Shown piece by piece: positions 51,122-59,452 of a stretch of 64,000 nucleotides of DNA. The position numbers and the translations under genes are program-made. The DNA lies in the NCBI RefSeq assembly GCF_024220175.1, contig NZ_CP098502.1:62001-126000 (forward strand). The letters are read 5' to 3'. The DNA comes from Paraconexibacter antarcticus (GTDB lineage Bacteria; Actinomycetota; Thermoleophilia; Solirubrobacterales; Solirubrobacteraceae). Each line of letters opens with the position of its first letter. The first letter of the stretch is position 1. The notes below the pieces were generated by a model, which was not told where the DNA came from, ran no database searches, and worked only from the letters and a program-made list of their open reading frames with translations.

Positions 51122-52201
51122 GTGCGTGTCCACGTCGTCGATCCCCCGGCCTACACCCCGCCGTACGACCGGGCGCTCGCGGCCGCGCTCGCCCGCGCGG
51201 GCGCCGGCGTGACGCTCGTCACCGCGCCGTTCCGCCACGGGGAGGTCCCGCCCGCCCTCGGCTACGAGGTCCGCGAGACCTTCTACCGGCGCGCCCTCCC
51301 GCGCCCGCTCCAGCACGTCCCGGACATGCTCGCCTACGCCGCGGCCCGCCGCCGCGACCGGCCGGATGTCGTCCACTGGCAGTGGGCGGCGATCCAGGAG
51401 CTCGACTGGGCGCTCACCCGCCTCGGTCCGCGCGGCGTCCGCGTCCTCACCGCGCACGACGTCCTGCCCCGCGTGGCGCGCCCGCTGCAGACCGCCGGCC
51501 AGCGGCGCCTCTACGCCGGGGTGGACGCCGTCGTCGCCCACACCGAGCACGGCCGGCGGCGCCTCGTGGCGGAGGCCGGCGTCGACCCCGCGCGGGTGCA
51601 CGTCATCCCGCACGGCGCCTTCACCCACCTCTCCGGCCTCGTGCCCACGCCGCCGCCCGAGCTCGCCGCGACCGGGGCCGGGGCGGGGGGGCCGCCCGCC
51701 GCGCTGCTGTTCGGCCTGCTCAAGCCGTACAAGGGCCTCGACGTCCTCTACGACGCCTGGCGCCGTCTCGAGGTCCCGGCGCGGCTGTGGGTCGTCGGGG
51801 CGCCGCGGATGGCGCTGCCCGACCCGCCGCCGGGGGTCACCGTCGTGCCGCGGTTCGTCACCGACGCCGAGGCGGCCTGGTGCCTGCGCGAGGCCGCGCT
51901 GACCGTCCTGCCCTACCGCGACATCGAGATGTCCGGGGTCCTCTTCAGCGCCCTCGGCCTCGGGCGGCCGCTGCTGCTCTCCGACGTCGGGGGCTTCCCG
52001 GAGGTCACCGCGGCGGCGCACGTGCCGGCGGGGGACGCCCCGGCGCTCGCCGCCGAGCTCACGCGCCTGCTCGGGGAGGAGGACGGCAGCGCGCTCCGAG
52101 CGCTCGCCCAGGCTTCCGCCGCGGCCGCCGCCACGAGCTACGCCTGGGACGACATCGCCGCGCGGCATCTCGCGCTGTACCGCTCGCTCGGCGCGGCGTG
52201 A
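51122..52201 (+). CDS. GT4-type glycosyltransferase
   Basis: A 359-residue GT-B enzyme: VHVVDPPAYTPPYDRALAAALA, VVHWQWAAIQELDW, VLTAHDVLPR, VHVIPHGAFTH, and the donor-side LLFGLLKPYKGLDVLYDAW with PYRDIEMSGVLFSALGLGRPLL. A retaining sugar transferase for the polysaccharide. It diverges from the GT2 gene across a 54-bp gap. GTG 51122 is chosen by homology. Confidence 0.87.
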   Translation: MRVHVVDPPAYTPPYDRALAAALARAGAGVTLVTAPFRHGEVPPALGYEVRETFYRRALPRPLQHVPDMLAYAAARRRDRPDVVHWQWAAIQELDWALTRLGPRGVRVLTAHDVLPRVARPLQTAGQRRLYAGVDAVVAHTEHGRRRLVAEAGVDPARVHVIPHGAFTHLSGLVPTPPPELAATGAGAGGPPAALLFGLLKPYKGLDVLYDAWRRLEVPARLWVVGAPRMALPDPPPGVTVVPRFVTDAEAAWCLREAALTVLPYRDIEMSGVLFSALGLGRPLLLSDVGGFPEVTAAAHVPAGDAPALAAELTRLLGEEDGSALRALAQASAAAAATSYAWDDIAARHLALYRSLGAA

Positions 52202-52225
52202 CGGATCGCGGGCCGTCCCCCCGCC

Positions 52226-52274
52226 GCCGAGACCCGTTTCTCGTTCCCCAGTTGGGCCGTTATCGGGTCTCGGC
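52226..52274. repeat. Palindromic element family 2, copy A
   Basis: GCCGAGACCCG and its complement CGGGTCTCGGC (11-bp arms) enclose a 27-base asymmetric loop with CCCCAG and GTTAT. A near copy, same orientation, lies at 57547-57596. It sits between two co-directional glycosyltransferase genes and may also act as a hairpin in RNA. Confidence 0.88.
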
Positions 52275-52328
52275 GCCGGAGGGGCGGCGCCGACCCGTGC
52301 CGCGGCCGCCCGCTAGCCTCCGCGCGGC

Positions 52329-53489
52329 GTGTCCGCCCGTCTCGCCAAAGCCACCTTCTGGGCCGCCGCCGGCGGGCTCGTCTTCGCGCAGGCCGGCTAC
52401 CCGCTGGCCCTGCGCGCGCTCCCGCGGCGCCCGCTGCGCCCGGAGCCCGGTCCCGGGCCCGGCGACGCGACCGCCGCGCTCCCCACCGTCTGCCTCGTCA
52501 TCGCGGCGTACACCGAGGAGGACGTCATCGCGGAGAAGGTCGCGAACGCGCGGGCGCTCGACTACCCGCGCGAGCGCCTGCAGGTCGTCGTCGCGTGCGA
52601 CGGCTCGCCCGACGCGACGGCGGAGCGCGCGCGGGCCGCGGGCGCCGACGTGGTCCTCGAGCTCCCGCGCGGCGGCAAGGTCGCCGCGCAGGACGCGGCG
52701 GTCGCCGCGGCCACGGCGGACATCGTCGCCTTCAGCGACGCGAACGCGCTCCTCGAGCCTGACGCGCTGCGTGAGCTCGTCGCCCCCTTCGCCGACCCCG
52801 GGGTCGGCTACGTCTGCGGGCAGGTCTCGTTCGTCAACCCGGACGGCGCGGCGGGGACGAACCAGGAGGGTCTCTACTGGCGCTACGAGATGTGGCTGCG
52901 CGCCGCCGAGTCCGAGCGCTGGTCGGTCACCGCGGGCAACGGCGCGATCTACGCGACCCGCCGCGAGGACTACGTCGTCGTCGACCCGGTCATGGGCCAC
53001 GACCTCATGTTCCCCTTCACCTTCGTCCGCCGCGGCCGCCGGGCGGTCTACGCGCCGGCCGCCCGCGCGACCGAGAAGATGGTCCCGTCGATCGAGGGCG
53101 AGTGGCAGCGCAAGCGGCGGATGATGAGCCACGCCTGGGCGATCATCCTGCGCGGCGGGCTGCTCGACCCGCGCGGCTTCCCCCCGCCGTACCTGCTCAT
53201 GCTCGTCGGCCACCGGTACCTGCGCTACGGCGGCCCGTTCCTCCACCTCGCGGCGCTCGCGACCGCGGCGCGACTGGCCCGGTCCCGTCGCCACGGCGCC
53301 GTCTACCGCCTGGCGCTCGCCGCGCAGCTCGCGCTCCTCGGCGCGGCGGCGGCGGGTCCCCGTGCCGGCCGCGCCGGGCTCGTCGCCCGCTACTACACGC
53401 TCACGACGGCGTCGATCGCCGCCGGCCTCCACGACCACCTCCGCCACGGCACGACCGCCGGCTGGGACGCCGCCGAGGGGACCCGATGA
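52329..53489 (+). CDS. Membrane GT2 glycosyltransferase
   Basis: A 386-residue processive-type GT2: one N-terminal hydrophobic segment, CLVIAAYTEEDVIAEKV, VVVACDGSPDATAERA, AFSDANALLEPDAL (DxN/D motif), AGNGAIYATRREDY, and QRKRRMMSHAW (Q/R-x-x-R-W type), with C-terminal hydrophobic helices. It extends glycan on the lipid carrier. It overlaps the downstream sugar transferase by ATGA. Confidence 0.87.
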   Translation: MSARLAKATFWAAAGGLVFAQAGYPLALRALPRRPLRPEPGPGPGDATAALPTVCLVIAAYTEEDVIAEKVANARALDYPRERLQVVVACDGSPDATAERARAAGADVVLELPRGGKVAAQDAAVAAATADIVAFSDANALLEPDALRELVAPFADPGVGYVCGQVSFVNPDGAAGTNQEGLYWRYEMWLRAAESERWSVTAGNGAIYATRREDYVVVDPVMGHDLMFPFTFVRRGRRAVYAPAARATEKMVPSIEGEWQRKRRMMSHAWAIILRGGLLDPRGFPPPYLLMLVGHRYLRYGGPFLHLAALATAARLARSRRHGAVYRLALAAQLALLGAAAAGPRAGRAGLVARYYTLTTASIAAGLHDHLRHGTTAGWDAAEGTR

Positions 53490-54121
53490 GCGACCGCGTC
53501 CGCCGCGTCGTCGACGTGCTCGTCAGCGCCGCCGTGCTCGCGGTCACGTCGCCGGTGCTCCTGGTCGCGATGCTCCTCATCCGCCTCGAGAGCCCGGGCC
53601 ATCCGATCTACCGCCAGCGCCGCTCCGGGCTGCACGGCCACGAGTTCGACGTCCTGAAGCTCCGCACGATGGTCTCGGGCGCCGAGTTCATCGGAGCGGG
53701 TCTCGCCGTGGACGCGGGCGACGCGCGGATCACGAAGGTCGGTGCCGTGCTCCGGCGGACGTCGATCGACGAGCTGCCGAACCTCGTGAACGTCCTGCGC
53801 GGCGAGATGTCCCTCATCGGGCCGCGCCCGACGCTCCCGCACCAGGTCGCGCAGTACACCGACCGCCAGCGCGGACGCCTCGCCGTCAAGCCGGGGCTCA
53901 CCGGCTGGGCGCAGGTCAACGGCCGCGCGTCACTGCCCTGGAGCGAGCGGATCGAGCTCGACCTCTGGTACATCGAGCACCGCTCGCTCGCCCTCGACGC
54001 GAAGATCCTCTGGCGGACCGTCGGCGTCCTCTTCGCGGGGGGCTCCGACAGCTACCGGGGGGCGACGGGCGGCTGGCGGCCACCGGATCCGCCCCCCGGC
54101 GGCGGGACGCCTACGGAATGA
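53486..54121 (+). CDS. Undecaprenyl-phosphate sugar phosphotransferase
   Basis: A 211-residue initiating transferase: N-terminal membrane helix (VLVSAAVLAVTSPVLLVAMLLI), YRQRRSGLHGHEFDVLKLRTM, TSIDELPNLVNVLRGEMSLIGPRPTLP and KPGLTGWAQVNGR, all hallmarks of the WbaP/PglC-type Bac_transf domain. It starts polysaccharide assembly by charging the lipid carrier. It lacks the extra WbaP N-terminal helices. It ends overlapping the convergent DUF3105 gene by 11 bp. Confidence 0.95.
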   Translation: MSDRVRRVVDVLVSAAVLAVTSPVLLVAMLLIRLESPGHPIYRQRRSGLHGHEFDVLKLRTMVSGAEFIGAGLAVDAGDARITKVGAVLRRTSIDELPNLVNVLRGEMSLIGPRPTLPHQVAQYTDRQRGRLAVKPGLTGWAQVNGRASLPWSERIELDLWYIEHRSLALDAKILWRTVGVLFAGGSDSYRGATGGWRPPDPPPGGGTPTE

Positions 54122-54818
54122 GCTCCGGGGCCTTGTCGGTGTAGGTCTTGCGGAAGGCGCGGATCGCGTCGAACACGCGCGGGTTCATCGTCTTGCACCC
54201 GAGGATGTGGCCCCAGGCGACGGCGGCCACCTGGTAGGGCATGTTCGTGTTGTTCTCGAAGACGAGGACGTGGTAGGCGGCCGAGCCGTTGAGCTCCTCG
54301 CTGCCGACCGTCTCCATCTGGTTGACGAGCGTCGGGGTCGACCCCTTCGCGTACTCGATCTCGATGCGGCCGTGCTCGAGCGAGTGGACGAAGTTCTCCT
54401 TCGCCGGCTCGTTGCCCGGGGCGTAGATGCCGTCCTCGGCCGGGGTCTGGTTGTGGTTGCCGGAGGAGGGCGGGTTCGTGTGGTAGACGACCGTCCCCGT
54501 CACGTGCGTCGAGCCCTCGATCTTCGGGTTCGACAGCGTGCACTTCGCGAGCGCGGCCGCCTTGGTGAGGTCGGTCTCCTGGACCGCGGGGATCGCCGCC
54601 TTCTTGTCGACGGCGCCCTTCTGGACCTTGCCCGAGCCGCCGCCGCTGCCGCCGCCGCTGAGAAGCGCGGCCGCCGACCCGCCGAGGATCGCGATCACGA
54701 GGAAGGCGCCGAGCGCCATCTGCATGCGCTTCGTCCGGCCGGCGGCCTTCGCGGCCTCGGCCTCCTGGGCCTCCCGCTCCGCGCGGCGGGCGGCTTTCTC
54801 TTCATGACGGCTGCTCAT
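54111..54818 (-). CDS. DUF3105 membrane-anchored protein
   Basis: A 235-residue protein: a charged N-terminus (KAARRAEREAQEAEAAKAAG), one membrane helix (MALGAFLVIAILGGSAAALL), a Gly/Ser linker and a DUF3105 domain with NPPSSGNHN, VHSLEHGRIEIEY and WGHILGCKTMN. The domain is common in actinobacteria but of unknown function; its conserved His/Asn residues suggest metal binding. The ATG at 54818 is chosen. Confidence 0.85.
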   Translation of the reverse strand: MSSRHEEKAARRAEREAQEAEAAKAAGRTKRMQMALGAFLVIAILGGSAAALLSGGGSGGGSGKVQKGAVDKKAAIPAVQETDLTKAAALAKCTLSNPKIEGSTHVTGTVVYHTNPPSSGNHNQTPAEDGIYAPGNEPAKENFVHSLEHGRIEIEYAKGSTPTLVNQMETVGSEELNGSAAYHVLVFENNTNMPYQVAAVAWGHILGCKTMNPRVFDAIRAFRKTYTDKAPELIP

Positions 54819-54849
54819 CGTGGCGTAAGGGTAGGCCAAGCGCCGCCGG

Positions 54850-55701
54850 TCAGGCCGCAGGCGAGGACGCGCGACGCCGGCGCTTCGGCGGCGCACCGGC
54901 CTCCGGCGGCCAGATCTCCTCGAGGAACTGCTTCACCTCGCCCGTCAGGCGCTTCGGCGCGACGCGCATCTCGAGGATCGACGCGGCCTCGACGAGCCGC
55001 CCGCGCTCGAGCTCGTCCGCGAGCATGCCCGCGTCGGTGAAGGGGTGGATCGGGTCGCGCCGGTGGCCGATGATGAGCGTCGGCTGGGGGAGGGTCCGGC
55101 GGACGGCGCCGGGCGGTGCGACGCGGGCGAAGAACAGGCCCTGCAGGAGGGCGGCGCTCGGGCGCGGGTCCTGGCGGATCCAGTCGAGCGCGACGTCGGC
55201 CGGCCCGGGCCGGGTCGGGATGCGCCGGGTCACGGCGGCGACCGCGCGCAGCACCGGCTCCCCGAAGGTCAGGCCGATCACGAGCGGCGTGAAGGCGACG
55301 GCGCAGCCGATGAGCGCGTGGTCGAGGACGGGCATCTCGACGATGAGCCCCTTCACCCGGTCGGGGGCGAGCGCGGCGGCCTCGAGCGCGGTGTTCGCGC
55401 CGAGCGACAGCCCGCCGACGACGGCCTCGTCGACGCCGAGGTGGTCGAGCAGGCCGATGACCTGCTCGCCGAAGGCGGTCATCGAGTACTTCCACATCTC
55501 GCGCGGGCGGTCGGAGCCGCCGTGCCCGAGGAGGTCCATCGTCACGACCCGGTACCCGCGACGCCCGAGGTGCGTCGCGAGCGGCGTCATGAGCTTCTGG
55601 TTGAACAGCAGGCCGTGGATGAGGACGACGACGTGCTCGCCCTCGCCCTCGCCGTGCTCGGTGTACGCGATCCGGTGCTCGCCGTGGACGAAGGACGCCA
55701 T
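54850..55701 (-). CDS. Alpha/beta hydrolase
   Basis: A 283-residue hydrolase: oxyanion region VVLIHGLLFNQKL, nucleophile Ser in VVGGLSLGANTAL, acid residue near HRRDPIHPF, and a likely C-terminal basic tail (PPKRRRRAS). The usual catalytic His near the end is not obvious, which weakens a standard esterase call. It is upstream of the DUF3105 gene on the same strand. Confidence 0.8.
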   Translation of the reverse strand: MASFVHGEHRIAYTEHGEGEGEHVVVLIHGLLFNQKLMTPLATHLGRRGYRVVTMDLLGHGGSDRPREMWKYSMTAFGEQVIGLLDHLGVDEAVVGGLSLGANTALEAAALAPDRVKGLIVEMPVLDHALIGCAVAFTPLVIGLTFGEPVLRAVAAVTRRIPTRPGPADVALDWIRQDPRPSAALLQGLFFARVAPPGAVRRTLPQPTLIIGHRRDPIHPFTDAGMLADELERGRLVEAASILEMRVAPKRLTGEVKQFLEEIWPPEAGAPPKRRRRASSPAA

Positions 55702-55823
55702 GGGCCGAGCATACGACGGGCGACCGGTCGTGCGCTGACGACGGGGCGGGACGCGGGTCCTCGCCCGGCGGCCGGAGCCGAGCTGAACCCATTTCACACG
55801 CGGGGGCGCGATTGGGCTAATGT

Positions 55824-55837
55824 TGACGCCAGCGTCA
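55824..55837. promoter_or_regulatory. Palindromic operator candidate upstream of SDR
   Basis: TGACGC-CA-GCGTCA lies immediately downstream of a -10-like TAATGT (55818) and 37 bp before the SDR start. Position over the likely transcription start suggests a TetR-type repressor site; no regulator gene is adjacent. Confidence 0.45.
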
Positions 55838-55874
55838 CGTTCATCGGTCCCCAGCGTTCCCAGGAGGCAGTTCC

Positions 55875-56756
55875 ATGGCCAAGCAGCCCCGCATCCTCAG
55901 CGGTCAGGTCGTCGCGATCACCGGCGGTGCCCGCGGCATCGGCAAGGAGACGGCGCGCGCGCTCGTCGCCCAGGGGATGAAGGTGGCCATCGGCGACCTC
56001 GACCTCGCGACCTGCGAGGCGACCGCCGCCGAGCTCGGGCCGAACGTCAAGGCCTACGCGCTCAACGTCACCGACCTCGACTCCTTCACGACCTTCATCG
56101 ACGCCGTCGAGGCCGACCTCGGCCCGCTCGACGTGCTCGTGAACAACGCGGGGATCATGCAGCTCGGCCCGTTCCTCCAGGAGGACCACGCCACCGCGCA
56201 CCGCCAGGTCGACATCAACGTGCACGGCGTCCTCTACGGCATGAAGATCGCGCTCCCGCGGTTCGTCGCGCGCGGCCGCGGCCACCTCGTGAACATCGCC
56301 TCGACCGCCGGCAAGGGCGGCTTCCCCGGCGGCGCGACGTACTGCGGGACCAAGCACTTCGTCGTCGGGACCTCCGAGGCCGTCCGCCTCGAGCTCCGCG
56401 GCACGGGCGTCGAGGTCAGCTGCGTCATGCCGGTCATCGTCAACACCGAGCTCGCGTCCGGCCTGCAGGAGGCCCGCGGCGTGAAGAACGTCACCCCGCA
56501 GGACGTCGCGAACGAGATCGTCGACGCGCTCCAGGTCCCGCGCTTCGACGTCTTCGTCCCGCGGTCGGTCGGCACGATCACGACGGTGATGAACGTCGTC
56601 CCGCGCCGCGGGCGCGAGGCGCTCGTGCGGGCGCTGAAGGCCGACCGGGTGCTGCTCTCCGCCGACCCGGAGAAGCGCCGCGCGTATGAGCTGCGGGCGT
56701 CGCAGTCCGAGCCCGGGCTCGAGCCCGGCGACCAGGTCAAGGAGCTGACCAAGTAG
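55875..56756 (+). CDS. Short-chain dehydrogenase/reductase
   Basis: A 293-residue classical SDR: cofactor motif ITGGARGIGKETA, NNAGIMQLG, catalytic NIAST and YxxxK in ATYCGTKHFVVG. The long C-terminus (RFDVFVPRSVGTITTVMNVV) resembles lipid-acting SDRs. A second SDR is at 28152 with only family-level likeness. AGGAGG precedes the ATG. Confidence 0.9.
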   Translation: MAKQPRILSGQVVAITGGARGIGKETARALVAQGMKVAIGDLDLATCEATAAELGPNVKAYALNVTDLDSFTTFIDAVEADLGPLDVLVNNAGIMQLGPFLQEDHATAHRQVDINVHGVLYGMKIALPRFVARGRGHLVNIASTAGKGGFPGGATYCGTKHFVVGTSEAVRLELRGTGVEVSCVMPVIVNTELASGLQEARGVKNVTPQDVANEIVDALQVPRFDVFVPRSVGTITTVMNVVPRRGREALVRALKADRVLLSADPEKRRAYELRASQSEPGLEPGDQVKELTK

Positions 56757-56853
56757 GAGGGCCCGGGCTCTCCGCGCAGCGGCCCGGAGTGGCTAGGATG
56801 GAATCCTGATCGGACTTTCCCTTATTCCGGCAGCCACGAACGGAGAACCCACC

Positions 56854-57519
56854 ATGAGCTTGACGATCGGCGACGACGCCCCTGACTTCGAGGCGCAGAC
56901 CACCGAGGGCACGATCCACTTCCACGAGTGGATCGGCGACAGCTGGGCGGTGCTCTTCTCGCACCCCCGCGCCTTCACCCCCGTCTGCACGACGGAGCTC
57001 GGCTACATGGCGAGCATCAAGCCGGAGTTCGACAAGCGGGGCGTGAAGATCATCGCGATCTCCACCGACCCCGTCGAGGGCTCCGCCGAGTGGTCCAAGG
57101 ACATCGAGGCGAGCCAGGGCACCGCGGTCAACTACCCGATCATCGGTGACGCCGACCACGCGATCGCCAAGGCGTACGGGATGCTCCCGGCCGACGTCGA
57201 GGGCGACCCGACGGCGCGCAGCGCCGCCCAGAACGCGACGCTCCGCAACGTCTTCGTCATCGGGCCGGACAAGAAGATCAAGCTCGTCCTCATCTACCCG
57301 ATGACGACCGGCCGCAACTTCGACGAGGTCCTGCGGGTCGTCGACTCGCTGCAGCTCACGGCGACCGAGGCCGTCTCGACGCCCGCCCAGTGGCAGCGCG
57401 GCGACGACGTCATCATCGGCGGCTCGGTCTCCAACGAGGCCGCGAAGGAGAAGTACCCGGACGGCTGGGAGGAGCCGCTTCCCTACATGCGCATCGTCAA
57501 GGACCCGTCCGCGGCCTGA
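56854..57519 (+). CDS. Peroxiredoxin (1-Cys, Prx6 type)
   Basis: The 221-residue protein has the peroxidatic site SHPRAFTPVCTTELGYMA, then GWKIIAIS-type sequence, NYPIIGDAD and a long C-terminal arm (PAQWQRGDDVIIGG, YPDGWEEPLPYMR) typical of Prx6. It detoxifies peroxides in the cytoplasm. Upstream, TAGGAT (56794) is a possible -10 and AGGAT-GGA-ATCCT is a short dyad. Confidence 0.94.
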   Translation: MSLTIGDDAPDFEAQTTEGTIHFHEWIGDSWAVLFSHPRAFTPVCTTELGYMASIKPEFDKRGVKIIAISTDPVEGSAEWSKDIEASQGTAVNYPIIGDADHAIAKAYGMLPADVEGDPTARSAAQNATLRNVFVIGPDKKIKLVLIYPMTTGRNFDEVLRVVDSLQLTATEAVSTPAQWQRGDDVIIGGSVSNEAAKEKYPDGWEEPLPYMRIVKDPSAA

Positions 57520-57546
57520 CACACGGGCCGCGTCGGCCCCCTCCGC

Positions 57547-57596
57547 GCCGAGACCCGTTCTTCGGTCCCCCAGCCGGGCGGTTATCGGGTCTCGGC
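57547..57596. repeat. Palindromic element family 2, copy B
   Basis: The same 11-bp arms as copy A (GCCGAGACCCG and CGGGTCTCGGC) around a 28-base loop sharing CCCCAG, GGGC and GTTATC. It lies between convergent genes and, on the minus strand, encodes the last residues (AETR) and the TAA stop of the 57582 gene. Confidence 0.88.
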
Positions 57597-59300
57597 GGTC
57601 GGCGGCGCCTCCAGGGCGCCCTCACGGGCCAGCACCCGCCGCAGGATCGCGATCGACGAGGCGTACGTCGAGTCCATCCCGCGGTAGCTCAGGCCGCGCG
57701 CCCCGAGCGTGCGCGCCTGCGTGTACGGCGTGTCGGAGGCGTAGTGGATGATCCCGAAGTCGATCGGGAGCTTCGCGAAGTTCACGTGCTCGCCGACGGG
57801 GTAGCGGTCGGACTCGGCGACCTCGTAGACCGCGGCGCAGTACGGCCCGGCCTCCATCTCGACGACCGTGAACTGCTCGCGGTAGTAGAAGTCGAGGTAA
57901 GCCCGGTTCTGCAGGAACGTCGACTTCACCGTCACCGCGCGCTGGTTGTCCAGGCCCGAGCCGAAGCGCAGGTACGGCGCGATGTCCTCGACCCCGAAGG
58001 CGTTGTCGAGCCAGTAGCTCGTCGCGGAGTGCTCGTCGTGCACGACGCTCGAGATGAGGACGTCGCCGACGTCCGCGTTGAGCGTCGCCGCCTTCCCGAG
58101 GACGTAGACCGCCGCGAGCGTGTCGGCGTCCTCGCAGATCTCGCGGAGGATGTTGTAGGCGGCGAGGCCGAGCGGGTAGTCGACGTTGACGATGACCGCG
58201 CGGCTGCGGCGCAGCGCCTCGGGGTCGACCGCGCCGATGCGGCCATCCAGGCGCGCCGGGTCGAGATCGCGCAGCGCGGTCACCTGCGCGGCGACGCTGA
58301 GGGCGGTCGTCGATCCGAGGTGGACGACGCCGGCGCCGCGCTCGGCGTCGCGGCGGCGCCCGGCAAGCTTCGGGTGGGCGAGGTGGAAGTCCCGCGCCGC
58401 GTAGTAGAGGAAGTTGTCCCACGCGCCGCGCGTCTCCCCGGCCTCGAACGCCCGCAGCTCCTCGCGCAGGTCGCGGGGTCCCTCGCGGCGGACCCAGTGG
58501 ACGAGCTCGTCCTCCATCGCGCGGGCATCGCCGCTCACGAGGTTCGCGAGCGAGTGCGTGTTCGAGGAGACGAAGTAGACGGGGCCGTCCCCGAGCCCGG
58601 TCGCGTCGACGGCGGCGCGGACGGGGCGGAACCAGTGCCGCGTCATCCGCGCGTAGCCCGCCGACGAGCCCCCGAGCATCCGGATCCGCCAGCGCAGCTG
58701 GTGCGTCGCGACGTGCCCGAGGCGCGCCGCGAACGCCGTGCCCCACGTCTCCTGCAGCCGTCGCCAGTCGTCGTCGGCCCCGCCGAGCGCGCGCGTGCAG
58801 TCCTCCGCGCCCGGGCTCCGCTGCGGCCGCGGCCAGCCGACCGACCGCAGGCGACGGTGCAGCTTGTTCCACTCGATCTGGAAGGCGACGAGCGTCGGGA
58901 TGAGGTCGTCGAGGTCGGACGTGCTCGCGAGCAGCACCGCGTAGGTGTCGGCGTCGTCGCCCGGCTGCGCGAACCAGCGCCGCCGGCGCGCGGCCGCCTC
59001 GACGGGGGTCCACTCGTCGAGCGGCCCGACCCCGGCCCGGGCGAACTGCTGCGCCTCCTGGCCCATGACGATCCGGGTGGCGCGGAAGAGCTCGGCCGGC
59101 AGGCGCGCCGTCGCGTACATGAAGGCGCCGAGGTCGAGGACGTCGTCCGCGCCGGCGTGCGGATGCAGGGAGGAGCCCATCGCGCGGTGCGCGGACTCGA
59201 GCACCCGCAGGTCGGTCTCCCCGCGTGAGCGCAGGAGCGTCGAGTACGTCCGCTGGTAGAGCGCGACCTCCTCGGCCGCGTAGCTCACGTCCCAGTTCAC
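57582..59300 (-). CDS. Uncharacterised 572-residue protein with phosphorylase-like C-terminus
   Basis: I cannot assign a function. The N-terminal half is helical (AEEVALYQRTYSTLLRSRGE; RFRxxx-type charged helices); the C-terminal half has alternating strands and helices, VVHLGSTTALSVAAQV, and FTVVEMEAGPYCAAV, which recalls the EME substrate motif of nucleoside phosphorylases. SVVHDEHSATSYWLDN may be another active-site segment. GTG 59300 is chosen as it follows the repeat by 8 bp. The 3' end is formed by palindrome copy B. Confidence 0.7.
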   Translation of the reverse strand: MNWDVSYAAEEVALYQRTYSTLLRSRGETDLRVLESAHRAMGSSLHPHAGADDVLDLGAFMYATARLPAELFRATRIVMGQEAQQFARAGVGPLDEWTPVEAAARRRRWFAQPGDDADTYAVLLASTSDLDDLIPTLVAFQIEWNKLHRRLRSVGWPRPQRSPGAEDCTRALGGADDDWRRLQETWGTAFAARLGHVATHQLRWRIRMLGGSSAGYARMTRHWFRPVRAAVDATGLGDGPVYFVSSNTHSLANLVSGDARAMEDELVHWVRREGPRDLREELRAFEAGETRGAWDNFLYYAARDFHLAHPKLAGRRRDAERGAGVVHLGSTTALSVAAQVTALRDLDPARLDGRIGAVDPEALRRSRAVIVNVDYPLGLAAYNILREICEDADTLAAVYVLGKAATLNADVGDVLISSVVHDEHSATSYWLDNAFGVEDIAPYLRFGSGLDNQRAVTVKSTFLQNRAYLDFYYREQFTVVEMEAGPYCAAVYEVAESDRYPVGEHVNFAKLPIDFGIIHYASDTPYTQARTLGARGLSYRGMDSTYASSIAILRRVLAREGALEAPPTAETR

Positions 59301-59307
59301 GCGCCGC

Positions 59308-59367
59308 TCAGCCCTCGAGCCACTCGACGATCCGCGCACCTCGCAGTGCGAGGTTGCCGCGTCTCAT
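59308..59367 (-). CDS. Possible 19-residue ORF, second tail copy
   Basis: ATG overlapping the stop of the preceding small ORF opens a 19-codon frame that reads MRRGNLALRGARIVEWLEG. It ends 7 bp before the GTG of the 572-residue protein gene. It differs from the first copy only at the last two residues. Translation is unproven. Confidence 0.3.
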   Translation of the reverse strand: MRRGNLALRGARIVEWLEG

Positions 59368-59452
59368 GCCGCCAGCCACTCGACGATCCGCGCACCTCGC
59401 AGTGCGAGGTTGCCGCGTCTCATGCCGCCAGCCACTCGACGATCCTCGCACC
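59320..59452. repeat. 56-bp direct repeat at the 3' end of the dehalogenase gene
   Basis: Two identical 56-bp units (59320-59375, 59376-59431) and a partial third (59432-59452) that is the authentic dehalogenase 3' end. Each unit contains a small palindrome, ACCTCGCA-C-TGCGAGGT, and the last codons plus stop of the dehalogenase. Confidence 0.92.
59364..59423 (-). CDS. Possible 19-residue ORF, first tail copy
   Basis: Its ATG overlaps the dehalogenase stop (ATGA). The product MRRGNLALRGARIVEWLAA ends in the same nine residues as the dehalogenase (ARIVEWLAA). It could be a by-product of the 56-bp duplication or a coupling ORF; no evidence of function. Confidence 0.3.
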   Translation of the reverse strand: MRRGNLALRGARIVEWLAA

